Shown: piece by piece, positions 8,371-15,470 of the stretch | Layout of the letters: each line of letters begins with the position of its first letter | Position numbering within the stretch: position 1 is the stretch's first letter | Assembly (NCBI RefSeq): GCF_009796765.1 | Contig: NZ_CP047023.1 | Span: forward strand, 496,001-560,000 | DNA from: Paraglaciecola sp. L3A3 | GTDB lineage: Bacteria; Pseudomonadota; Gammaproteobacteria; Enterobacterales; Alteromonadaceae | DNA length: 64,000 nucleotides | Direction of reading: 5' to 3' | The notes under the pieces: model-generated | Seen by the model: the letters and a program-made list of their open reading frames with translations, nothing else | Told to the model about the DNA's origin: nothing | The model's database searches: none | Made by a program: the position numbers and the translations under genes

Positions 8371-8452
8371 ACATAACAAGCAATTAAACAGGGACAAAAA
8401 ACAGTTGGCTTTTGTTCACTTCGTTCACTATTTTAGCCAAGCATTTTTGTCC
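8371..8452 (-). repeat. attC-like site upstream of yefM, truncated
   Basis: The R'-like core GTTATGT (minus strand; plus ACATAAC 8371-8377) is followed inward by a strong imperfect hairpin. GGACAAAAA (8392-8400) pairs with TTTTTGTCC (8444-8452) and TTGGCT (8405-8410) pairs with AGCCAA (8435-8440), with unequal bulges of 4 and 3 bases. Asymmetric bulges are typical of attC. The far half, which should complement AAGCAATTAAACAGG, is missing after 8452, so another sequence has replaced it. Confidence 0.5.
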
Positions 8453-8781
8453 GATTTAGAGCTGTAGCTCTATCATAAACTGAATATCCCTAAGGTCTGC
8501 TGATCGCTCAGGCTGTGTGAAAACTATTTTCAACCCATTATTTACACGAAAATTGATATAAGTACGTGTCGTACAATAAAATCTGACCACATTCTCCAAC
8601 CAAGTAAGTACAAATTTTACGTGGCATTGCGTAATTAGTCTGATCGTTGGAGTTTTCACACTCCCTGCTCTCATTGCAGACATACAACAGACTTGAGTTG
8701 AAGTGGGGCAATTTTCTCGGAACTGCTAGTCAAAAATCTTATCTGAATTTCAACCGCAAGATATTTTGTTTATAAAAGAAA
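8453..8781. other. Non-coding stretch with an 11-bp inverted repeat
   Basis: GTGTGAAAACT (8515-8525) is repeated inverted as AGTTTTCACAC (8651-8661), marking a unit of about 147 bp. A 75-codon open frame on the minus strand crosses it, but it has no recognisable domain or good ribosome site and I do not call it a gene. This could be a mobile-element remnant; the family is not recognised. Confidence 0.35.
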
Positions 8782-8840
8782 TGGATTCCGGCCTATATAG
8801 TCATCCCTGTATGTAGTTAACAGGGAACACCGGAATGACG
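8782..8840. repeat. REP-like hairpin
   Basis: ATTCCGG (8785-8791) pairs with CCGGAAT (8830-8836), and inside it CCCTG (8805-8809) pairs with CAGGG (8821-8825). The TCATTCCGGTG core is shared with 54409-54421. These are the marks of a dispersed extragenic palindrome. Confidence 0.6.
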
Positions 8841-8957
8841 TTAGGAGAAATATGACAGGAATGAGTGTTTTACAGCGGTAGCTACAAACTCCAGTTGCTT
8901 AAGTGTGCAAAGCATACCCGATTGTGCAGCGATGTAAGCAGAGTATAAACACTTAAT

Positions 8958-9650
8958 CTAAGCACTTGCTACCCGTGAAATCTGCTCATCTACATCGATT
9001 AAATGACCAGTTTTAAGCCATACTTTTGCGCCTTTATGCCCAGCCTTTATCTGCATTTGGCCATTGACTGGCAGTCGCAACCAACTGTGTTTAATTAATG
9101 TATCAGCTTGCTCGTCTATTGAACCTGCTAACACTAAAAGTTCTGCGCCACCTGTTACTGCTAAAGACATTTCAGCTTCAGGTTGAAAGTACAATAAACT
9201 GACTTCTTCGAAATCATCTTTGTATAAAGGGGTAACAGCAACATCTTTATAATCGGAATGTGGGATGCTGGCCATAAAATCAGTTTGCAAACGAACTTGG
9301 GTTCTATCCAAAATTTGAAACTGCCATAGTTTTACAAATATGACACAGCCATTTTTTGCGCCTGGTTGATGCTTAGATTGTGGTGGGTTTCTTACATATG
9401 AACCTGGGGGGTAATCACCATGTTCATCTTGAAATACACCCTCAAGTACTAAAAACTCTTCACCCCCTGTGTGTACATGAGGTGAAAATTCACTACCAGG
9501 GGCATAACGTACAATGCTAGTTGCACGAGCTACTTCGTCGCCCACTCTATCCAGAGGTTTTCTGTCTACCCCTGGCATAGGTGATGGGGTCCAGTTAAGT
9601 GACTCGCTATGTACAAGCACACGTTTATTAAAATCTGCTGCAACTTTCAT
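8958..9650 (-). CDS. ChrR-like cupin domain protein
   Basis: A 230-residue protein with a ChrR-type cupin. The metal motif is in GSEFSPHVHTGGEEFLVLEG, followed by the second motif PPGSYVRNPPQSKHQP. A second, degenerate cupin half covers roughly residues 125-225 (MSLAVTGGAELLVLAG). In ChrR anti-sigma factors such a domain senses oxidants, but here the N-terminal zinc anti-sigma domain is absent. This is more likely an acetylacetone-cleaving or anti-oxidant cupin enzyme. It follows the glutathione S-transferase gene by 30 bp and is probably cotranscribed with it under the divergent TetR regulator. Confidence 0.8.
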   Translation of the reverse strand: MKVAADFNKRVLVHSESLNWTPSPMPGVDRKPLDRVGDEVARATSIVRYAPGSEFSPHVHTGGEEFLVLEGVFQDEHGDYPPGSYVRNPPQSKHQPGAKNGCVIFVKLWQFQILDRTQVRLQTDFMASIPHSDYKDVAVTPLYKDDFEEVSLLYFQPEAEMSLAVTGGAELLVLAGSIDEQADTLIKHSWLRLPVNGQMQIKAGHKGAKVWLKTGHLIDVDEQISRVASA

Positions 9651-9680
9651 TGATAAATGCCCCTATGTAATTCCTTCATT

Positions 9681-10301
9681 TTAGCCCGCAATACTTGGAC
9701 GCTTCGCTATATTTTCTTGCCATGCAATTAGGTGGGTGAGTTCGCTAGGTATGGTTATTTGCGCAAAACCGGCAAACACTAACCCAGCAAATAAAGTAAT
9801 ATCTGCAACACTAAATTTGTCGCCAGCCACAAACTGCGAATTACCCAATACCTGATTAAAATAGACTAAACCTTGGCGTGCTTTTTCACCTTGTTTGATG
9901 CCCCATTCTTTATTTTGATAGGTTTCAAGTGCTGGGCCTAAGCCATCAGTGGCATGATGAAAATAGGTGCCAACCGCGTCAAGAACTTGTAACTCAGCTC
10001 GTTTTTGCATCATACTGATTATTGCACGTTCCTTGGGGCTTGTTCCTGTTAGTGGCACTCCTGCAAACTCAGTGTCAATATATTCAATAATAGCGCTACA
10101 TTCAGAAATATAAGTACCGTCATCTAATTCAAGTACTGGCACAGATGCTTGTGGGTTTTTCGCTAAAAAAGCGGCTGTGCGGTGTTCACCATTCATCACA
10201 TCTACAGGTATGAACTCAACATTATCAGTTGCGCCTTTTTCTGCAAGTGCAATACGGACTCTAAGAGGATTGGGAAAGTTTTCAATATCATAAATTTTCA
10301 T
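9681..10301 (-). CDS. Glutathione S-transferase
   Basis: A 206-residue GST. The N-terminal thioredoxin-like half has MKIYDIENFPNPLRVRIALAEKG, a cis-proline in ASVPVLELDDG and the glutathione-contact ECSAIIEYID. The C-terminal helical half contains the N-capping box FSVADITLFAGLVF. It probably conjugates or isomerises a reactive electrophile. It is the first gene of a two-gene unit with the ChrR-like cupin. A perfect palindrome in the shared promoter (10350-10367) suggests control by the adjacent TetR protein. Confidence 0.92.
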   Translation of the reverse strand: MKIYDIENFPNPLRVRIALAEKGATDNVEFIPVDVMNGEHRTAAFLAKNPQASVPVLELDDGTYISECSAIIEYIDTEFAGVPLTGTSPKERAIISMMQKRAELQVLDAVGTYFHHATDGLGPALETYQNKEWGIKQGEKARQGLVYFNQVLGNSQFVAGDKFSVADITLFAGLVFAGFAQITIPSELTHLIAWQENIAKRPSIAG

Positions 10302-10349
10302 TGGTTTATCTCTAAATAAAGTTGTTAAAAAGTTAATACAGTATTTTAT

Positions 10350-10367
10350 CTACCTACTGGTAGGTAG
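10350..10367. promoter_or_regulatory. Palindromic operator, probable TetR-family site
   Basis: CTACCTAC-TG-GTAGGTAG is a perfect 8-bp inverted repeat in the divergent intergenic region between GST and the TetR gene. Its symmetry and place suit a TetR-family dimer repressing both directions. The regulator-site link is inferred. Confidence 0.65.
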
Positions 10368-10498
10368 TTTATATTGTTTAATTGATAATAAGTCAACTTT
10401 TAAGATCAATAATATGTGAAAATAGCGTTCAGCCATTATTGCTTAGTGAACATGATCGGCCGGTTGTTATTTGTAGAACACTGATAGGAAATACGTTA

Positions 10499-11017
10499 AT
10501 GACTAAAAAAGAAGCGCTCTTAAAAGCCGCTGAATTCAAAGTTCGGCTTGGGGGTTATAGCAACTTTAGCTTTAGAGAACTGGCCAATGAAGTGGGAATG
10601 AAAAGTGCGAGTGTGCACTATCATTTTCCCACTAAAGCAGACTTAGGAGCTGAGCTTGCCCATCAATACACTGATAATTTTTTGGCTGCATTAGGCGATC
10701 CTGTGAGTATTCATGCCACTGGTAAAAATCCAATAGACGTATATACCCAGCTTTTTAGAAGCTCTTTATTGAATGACGACAAAATGTGTTTATGTGGCTT
10801 GTTAGGGGCACAAAGTGAAAGCCTACCAGATAAGGTACGCCTTGAAGTAAAACGTTTTTTTAATGAAAATTTAGCCTGGTTAAATGCAGCACATACTGTT
10901 AACGGTGAAAAGGATCCAGTCCACGCCGCTATTGTTACTGTCAGTTTGTTAGAAGGCGCAATGATGATAAGTAAAGCCCTGAACGATCACAGTTATTTTG
11001 AGAGTGTTACCCAGTAA
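10499..11017 (+). CDS. TetR-family transcriptional regulator
   Basis: About 172 residues. The N-terminal TetR helix-turn-helix reads MTKKEALLKAAEFKVRLGGYSNFSFRELANEVGMKSASVHYHFPTKADLGAELA. The helical ligand domain includes CLCGLLGAQSESLP, a Cys-containing motif seen in some redox-responsive TetR proteins. I chose ATG 10499, preceded by AGGAAATACG, because the longer frame from 10382 adds residues without homology and begins in the operator region. It is divergent from GST and the cupin and probably represses them and itself. Confidence 0.88.
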   Translation: MTKKEALLKAAEFKVRLGGYSNFSFRELANEVGMKSASVHYHFPTKADLGAELAHQYTDNFLAALGDPVSIHATGKNPIDVYTQLFRSSLLNDDKMCLCGLLGAQSESLPDKVRLEVKRFFNENLAWLNAAHTVNGEKDPVHAAIVTVSLLEGAMMISKALNDHSYFESVTQ

Positions 11018-11061
11018 TTATATGAAAGGATGTGAGCACTTACTGTTTATTGATATTTGAA

Positions 11062-11110
11062 ATCTTAGTACTGTGATTATTTAGGGGCTAAATAATCACA
11101 GTACTAAGAT
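11062..11110. terminator. Perfect 23-bp hairpin between convergent genes
   Basis: The arms 11062-11084 and 11088-11110 are exact inverted copies (ATCTTAGTACTG.../...CAGTACTAAGAT) around a GGG loop. It lies between the TetR gene and the cold-shock protein gene, which converge. It may be a bidirectional terminator, though it is AT-rich and lacks a clean T run. Confidence 0.55.
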
Positions 11111-11124
11111 ATTTTACGATAAGC

Positions 11125-11604
11125 CTACCAACTGTTATTACACAATTGTCGCTCACAAGGTTCGCCATCATTGTCACCATCTATTTGCATATTTGGACAA
11201 TGAGCTAGGTAGTACTTGGCTTCATCACAAGAGGTTAATTGGCTGCAATGAGTTTTCCCTTGGCAACTAAACCCCATTTCTTCGTATGCGGGATAAAGTT
11301 TAGGCTGAATTACAAACCGGTAAAAAACAGTTGCTATTGCAACTAAGATTACAAAACCAAATAGTTTTGCAATAAGTGACGGGGTATTTTTCGGGGTAGG
11401 GGGCACACCAACCAAAGCAATTGATATTGCGCTCTGTTTACCCTTTTCTATTGTTACCTGAAAGATCACAGAATCACCTACTTTAGGTCGACGGTAACCT
11501 TTTTTGAACTGAGAAATATGGGCAAATACATCTCCCTTTAGCTCTTTCGAAGAAATAAAACCAAAGCCCCGATCATCATTCCAACGAACTATGTTTCCCT
11601 GCAT
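11125..11604 (-). CDS. Cold-shock domain protein with membrane segment and excalibur domain
   Basis: About 159 residues. Residues 1-62 form a cold-shock domain with RNP1-like DRGFGFIS and DVFAHISQF. One membrane segment follows (LIAKLFGFVILVAIATVFYRFVI). The C-terminus is an excalibur-type calcium-binding domain: CSQLTSCDEAKYYLAHCPNMQIDGDNDGEPCERQLC, with the DxDxDGxPCE loop and paired cysteines. The cold-shock half should be cytoplasmic and the excalibur half periplasmic. ATG 11604 is preferred over the upstream GTG 11622 because GGGGG lies just before it. The function of this fusion is unknown to me. Confidence 0.85.
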   Translation of the reverse strand: MQGNIVRWNDDRGFGFISSKELKGDVFAHISQFKKGYRRPKVGDSVIFQVTIEKGKQSAISIALVGVPPTPKNTPSLIAKLFGFVILVAIATVFYRFVIQPKLYPAYEEMGFSCQGKTHCSQLTSCDEAKYYLAHCPNMQIDGDNDGEPCERQLCNNSW

Positions 11605-11706
11605 GTAACCCCCTATATTCACTTATCCATAAAACTTTAAATCACTGAGTATTTAGATGCTATAAAAATTTTCTAGCAAAGCTCAACAGTGCCTAGTAAA
11701 AGGTGG

Positions 11707-12444
11707 TTAAATCAAGCCACCATTGGCACGTATTACTTGACCGTTGATCCATTGCCCTTGATCGCTGACTAAGAAACTCACTAGGTTTGCAATGTCTGCT
11801 GGTGTACCTAAGCGTTCTAGCGGGGGCATTTTTGCCATTGTTTCTATAAGTTCATCTGATTTAGCGGAAAGAAATAATTCGGTTGCAGTGGGGCCAGGTG
11901 CTACGGCATTAACCGTAATTGACCGACCTCTCAACTCCTTAGCTAAAATTCCTGTGACGGCTTCAATTGCCGCTTTAGTTGCTGCGTAGGTACCATAACC
12001 TTCTAGTTTTAAACTAATGACACTGGTCGATAAATTTATAATTCTGCCATGATTATTTAGCCTTTTTGCTGCTTGGTGTAAGGTATTTAACGTGCCTTTT
12101 AGATTAACGGCTATATGGTTGTCGAAGTGTGCTTCATCAGCGTTTGCTAAAGTGGCCAGCTGCATGACTCCGGCGTTATTCACTAATACGTCTATCGACC
12201 CCCATTTTTCCTCGATAAAGTCGAACATCTGTTTTACTTGGTCTGTGTTGGCAATATCGCATTTGATAGCCATTGCTTCACAGTTACTGTTATTTAGTTC
12301 ATCAACAATATTATTGGCTTTTAATTCGTTAGAGGCATAATTAACCACCACACTGTAACCTTCATTGGCTAAGTTACGCACTATGCTTTCGCCAATTCCT
12401 CTTGAACCGCCAGTTACCAAGGCTATTCTTTTAGTAGACATCAT
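11707..12444 (-). CDS. SDR-family NAD(P)-dependent oxidoreductase
   Basis: A 245-residue short-chain dehydrogenase. The Rossmann motif TGGSRGIG follows the start, NNAG is at the usual position, the catalytic Tyr-Lys is in YGTYAATKAAIEAV and PGPTATE follows the active site. The C-terminus reads GQVIRANGG, as in FabG-like enzymes. The substrate is unknown. GGAG precedes a double ATG (12444 or 12441). It is divergent from a LysR gene, the usual layout for a LysR-controlled target. Confidence 0.92.
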   Translation of the reverse strand: MMSTKRIALVTGGSRGIGESIVRNLANEGYSVVVNYASNELKANNIVDELNNSNCEAMAIKCDIANTDQVKQMFDFIEEKWGSIDVLVNNAGVMQLATLANADEAHFDNHIAVNLKGTLNTLHQAAKRLNNHGRIINLSTSVISLKLEGYGTYAATKAAIEAVTGILAKELRGRSITVNAVAPGPTATELFLSAKSDELIETMAKMPPLERLGTPADIANLVSFLVSDQGQWINGQVIRANGGLI

Positions 12445-12567
12445 TTACTCCAGATTTATTGAATAAAAAGTTCAAGCTAAGTCTAGCGATTTTTAGTGCT
12501 TGGATAATTAGTTGTTTTTTGACATGATTATTTCATATTTGATAATAATTATTTGTTGGAAAAATAG

Positions 12568-13458
12568 ATGGATCGCATCAAGGAAATGCAGGTTTTTTTA
12601 AGGGTTGCTGCTAGAAAAAGTTTTACCCTAGCGGCAGAAGATCTATTGATGCCTAGAGCAACAGTGACCAATACCATTAAGCGTTTAGAATTAAGGTTAA
12701 ATTTAAGATTGCTTGAACGCACCACTAGGCAAGTCAATTTAACTCCAGATGGCACAGCCTATTATTATCGATGTGAACAACTATTGTCAGATCTTGAAGC
12801 GTTAGATAATGAATTTAATAGCAGCGCTACGAAAGGAATACTAAGAGTTAACTTGCAAGGCACACTAGCTAAACATTTTGTGCTGCCATATTTAGCAGAT
12901 TTTTTGGCTGAATATGCAGAAATCCAATTACTCATAGGCGAGGATGACCGTTTAGTTGATTTGGTGAAAGAAGGCATTGATTGTGTACTGAGAGCTGGCA
13001 ACTTAAAGGACTCGTCTTTGGTGGGAAAACGTATTGCATCTCTTAAACAAGTCACAGTGGTCAGTCCTAGCTATATAGAAAAATATGGCTTGCCATCCGA
13101 CATCGACAATTTAGACAAACATATGACAGTTGGGTATGCACTAGACAGTGCGGCTCGGCCTACCACTCTCGACTTTACTATTGAGCAAGAGGTGGTGGGG
13201 AAAAAGCTGCCAGTTTTGGTGACTGTGTCTGGTGCTGATCTATACACAGCAGCTGCAAAGGCAGGATTAGGGCTAATTCAAGTACCCGAATATCGAATTA
13301 AACAAGAACTGTTAAAGGGCGAGTTAGTTGTTGTGTTAAGTAACGCACCACCACCACCTATGCCGGTATCTGTGTTGTATCCCCAAAGGCAAAATCTATC
13401 AGCCAGAACCAAAGTATTTGTCGATTGGCTAGAAACCCTTTTTAGCCAGGCTAAGTAG
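12568..13458 (+). CDS. LysR-family transcriptional regulator
   Basis: 296 residues with an N-terminal winged HTH (MDRIKEMQVFLRVAARKSFTLAAEDLLMPRATVTNTIKRLELRLNLRLLERTTRQVNLT). A periplasmic-binding-protein-like effector domain follows. The opening is of the CrgA/AaeR-like branch that often controls SDR or quinone reductase genes. It is transcribed away from the SDR gene with 123 bp between starts, so it probably regulates that gene. The ligand cannot be told from sequence. Confidence 0.93.
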   Translation: MDRIKEMQVFLRVAARKSFTLAAEDLLMPRATVTNTIKRLELRLNLRLLERTTRQVNLTPDGTAYYYRCEQLLSDLEALDNEFNSSATKGILRVNLQGTLAKHFVLPYLADFLAEYAEIQLLIGEDDRLVDLVKEGIDCVLRAGNLKDSSLVGKRIASLKQVTVVSPSYIEKYGLPSDIDNLDKHMTVGYALDSAARPTTLDFTIEQEVVGKKLPVLVTVSGADLYTAAAKAGLGLIQVPEYRIKQELLKGELVVVLSNAPPPPMPVSVLYPQRQNLSARTKVFVDWLETLFSQAK

Positions 13459-13562
13459 TGAAATATCACCACGATTTTTGCTTAGCGGAATACGAATTGC
13501 AGACTTCACTGACTCACTCTACTCTGCTTAACCCCTCACCATTATGCTCTTGATGATAGCAA

Positions 13563-14159
13563 TCAAATACAGCCATCGTACTCTGTGGTACTAAGCTCTT
13601 GGATCACTTCTACCGTACCATCGCTATAGACTTGTACTAAGTTTTCACCACGACTGCCGCAACTGTTATCCCAAGCGAGCAGTACTTTATAACCTAAGGC
13701 ATTTTTTTCATAAGCTTTAGCGGTTGAACCTTGGGTAGACAGATAAATATAAACTTCAGCTTCGGTATCAATGTGCTGAAAAAATGTTAGTAACTCACTT
13801 TTTGATTGCACTGTAAAGATTGAATCATTCAGCAGTGCTGCTCCGTAAACTGGGCAATAATCCGGCAGACATTTACTATCAAAACCATAATCTATATTCA
13901 GCGCATTCAGTTGATATTTTTGCTTTGATGATAATTGTGCGTGTTTTTCTTCATCAAATTTTTGTAAGACTGTATGTTCTTCATCTTGATAATGGTTATT
14001 ACCTTGCCTTATTTCCCAATAACTATAATCATCGTTCAAGTTGAAGTCGGACAAGGTATATTCTTCTGAGAATTTTGTTGATGGGAGATTCGCTTGTTGT
14101 GTGTGGTTACAAGCAAATAGAAACAATGTGGATATTAAGGTAAAGATTAAGCTTTTCAT
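13563..14159 (-). CDS. Hypothetical lipoprotein
   Basis: 198 residues with a lipoprotein signal peptide: MKSLIFTLISTLFLFAC, lipobox LFAC, mature Cys 17. The mature part is acidic and has four further cysteines, two in DSKCLPDYCPVYG and one each in DNSCGSRG and the terminal YDGCI. These may form disulfides in the periplasm. I do not recognise a family. It stands alone between the LysR gene and the yjjX pair. Confidence 0.7.
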   Translation of the reverse strand: MKSLIFTLISTLFLFACNHTQQANLPSTKFSEEYTLSDFNLNDDYSYWEIRQGNNHYQDEEHTVLQKFDEEKHAQLSSKQKYQLNALNIDYGFDSKCLPDYCPVYGAALLNDSIFTVQSKSELLTFFQHIDTEAEVYIYLSTQGSTAKAYEKNALGYKVLLAWDNSCGSRGENLVQVYSDGTVEVIQELSTTEYDGCI

Positions 14160-14289
14160 TCAATTCATACACAATATTAATTGGTGGGATAAGCCAACCT
14201 TTGATTACTGGGTATTCTCGAAATGTATCAAAATGACTTTATAAATGACGTATTGCAGTTGTAGTCACAATATTTAGTAAGATAATCAA

Positions 14290-14535
14290 TTATTTGACGA
14301 TAACTCGTACCGCTAGATGCATCCCATCAACTGTCCATTGCTGGGTAAGTTGGTTAAATAACACTCGAGAATATAGTGTGCGCTCAGAGTAATCATCGTA
14401 TGTGACGTGCATATTACAGAAATATTGCTGTTTTAAGACAAGGTCTGGGATCTCCACTTTAATGGCTTTTGGTCCAGTGGTTGGCCTTCTTCTTTTTGAC
14501 CAGCTTTTGGGAATAATTTCAAATGTGTAGTTAAT
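14290..14535 (-). CDS. Small hypothetical protein, possible ATT start
   Basis: An 81-codon open frame beginning INYTFEIIPKSWSKRRRPTTGPKAIKVEIPD and ending VDGMHLAVRVIVK. No ATG, GTG or TTG lies between the in-frame TAA upstream and residue 49. AAGGAG lies eight bases before an ATT codon at 14533-14535, which is ideal spacing. It follows yjjX by about 20 bases, so it is probably in the same operon. It may be a real gene with a rare ATT start or the relic of a gene that lost its start. The family is not recognised. Confidence 0.45.
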   Translation of the reverse strand: MNYTFEIIPKSWSKRRRPTTGPKAIKVEIPDLVLKQQYFCNMHVTYDDYSERTLYSRVLFNQLTQQWTVDGMHLAVRVIVK

Positions 14536-14557
14536 GGCTTGATCTCCTTATGTCAGG

Positions 14558-15091
14558 CTAGTTGTCAGTATATAAGCCTGGATTAATAAAAGGAGCCATG
14601 GTTAAAATGATGGCCTGGGTATAGATACTTTCTCTGGTAGCTAAACCATTAGTCAGCAGGCCTATTGCCCCCTGTTTTTGTTTGATATTTTCTGTTTTAA
14701 ATAATTTGTCCATCACTGTGCCTAATTCTTCACCTTGCTGTAATGCTTGAAACACTATTTTTGGTAATGGCAACATGCTGGAACGACCTATAGAGGTATT
14801 CTTGCCATCAGATATCGCAATATAGGCAAAGGTTGCTGGACCGTGCTCAAATAAGTCGACGCCTCCTTCTATGGCAACATAATAATCAGCTTTGCTTTGT
14901 TGTTGGCAAAACGTCACTCTATTTATCGCCCCATTTTTGGTCTGATCACTATTCATCGGTTGGTCGGGTACAGCAGAAGGTGCATCTAGACCAATACAAT
15001 CTAAATCAGTTAATTCAAATACACTGGAAATTGCTTGCTTAGCTGCATTTATTTTGACCGGATTTTTAGAGCCAACAATTACTTTTATCAT
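14558..15091 (-). CDS. yjjX: Inosine/xanthosine triphosphatase
   Basis: 177 residues of the YjjX (NTPase) family: MIKVIVGSKNPVKINAAKQAI, the DQTKNGAINR block and YYVAIEGGVD. The family hydrolyses ITP and XTP to remove deaminated purine nucleotides. The length matches the family. The small ATT-start frame follows it on the same strand. Confidence 0.92.
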   Translation of the reverse strand: MIKVIVGSKNPVKINAAKQAISSVFELTDLDCIGLDAPSAVPDQPMNSDQTKNGAINRVTFCQQQSKADYYVAIEGGVDLFEHGPATFAYIAISDGKNTSIGRSSMLPLPKIVFQALQQGEELGTVMDKLFKTENIKQKQGAIGLLTNGLATRESIYTQAIILTMAPFINPGLYTDN

Positions 15092-15230
15092 GCAGTTATT
15101 TGTCTTGTTAGGTAAGTTTTGTTGATTTTCGATGTTAGTGGATTTTAAAGCAAGCCTTTATTCTACTCTCGTAACTTCAGATTCAGCGCGATATAATAGA
15201 GCTAAGATCCACAATAAGTAGGTTAGATTT

Positions 15231-15401
15231 ATGCACAATTACCCCCCTGAGCCTCTTATCCGTACTTGGGTATGGATGATGTCTGAGAATCAAAATCCGT
15301 TGCTAATGAATAAAGGCCGTGAAAACTTGATTAACGCTTTTGGTAGCATTCAAAAAGCGATTGAATATATTGAAAGCCAAGAAGAACCAGCCAAATCTTA
15401 A
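15231..15401 (+). CDS. Small hypothetical protein, 56 aa
   Basis: ATG 15231 opens MHNYPPEPLIRTWVWMMSENQNPLLMNKGRENLINAFGSIQKAIEYIE and the frame ends at TAA 15401. AGTAGGT lies upstream, and a terminator hairpin follows within 25 bases, so the unit looks like a complete monocistronic gene. The protein is Trp/Met-rich and helical, with no signal peptide. The family and function are not recognised. Confidence 0.65.
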   Translation: MHNYPPEPLIRTWVWMMSENQNPLLMNKGRENLINAFGSIQKAIEYIESQEEPAKS

Positions 15402-15419
15402 TAATAAATTCTTCAAAAC

Positions 15420-15447
15420 AAAAAAACGCTCAATATTGAGCGTTTTT
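15420..15447 (+). terminator. Rho-independent terminator
   Basis: AAACGCTCAA/TTGAGCGTTT forms a clean stem with a T run on the right and an A run on the left. It can therefore serve both the 56-aa gene and the convergent MFS gene. Confidence 0.85.
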
Positions 15448-15470
15448 ATGTGTATCAGGTTAGATTAATT

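Noticed and set aside
8456..8683. 75-codon minus-strand open frame
   Set aside because: It has no recognisable domain, no ribosome site and crosses an inverted-repeat unit, so it is more likely a chance frame.
8958..9650. ChrR anti-sigma factor with a neighbouring sigma gene
   Set aside because: The zinc anti-sigma N-terminus is absent and no sigma gene is adjacent; the GST partner and TetR control suggest an enzyme instead.
12092..12340. Plus-strand open frames inside the SDR gene
   Set aside because: They are antisense shadows of a clear SDR coding frame with intact motifs.
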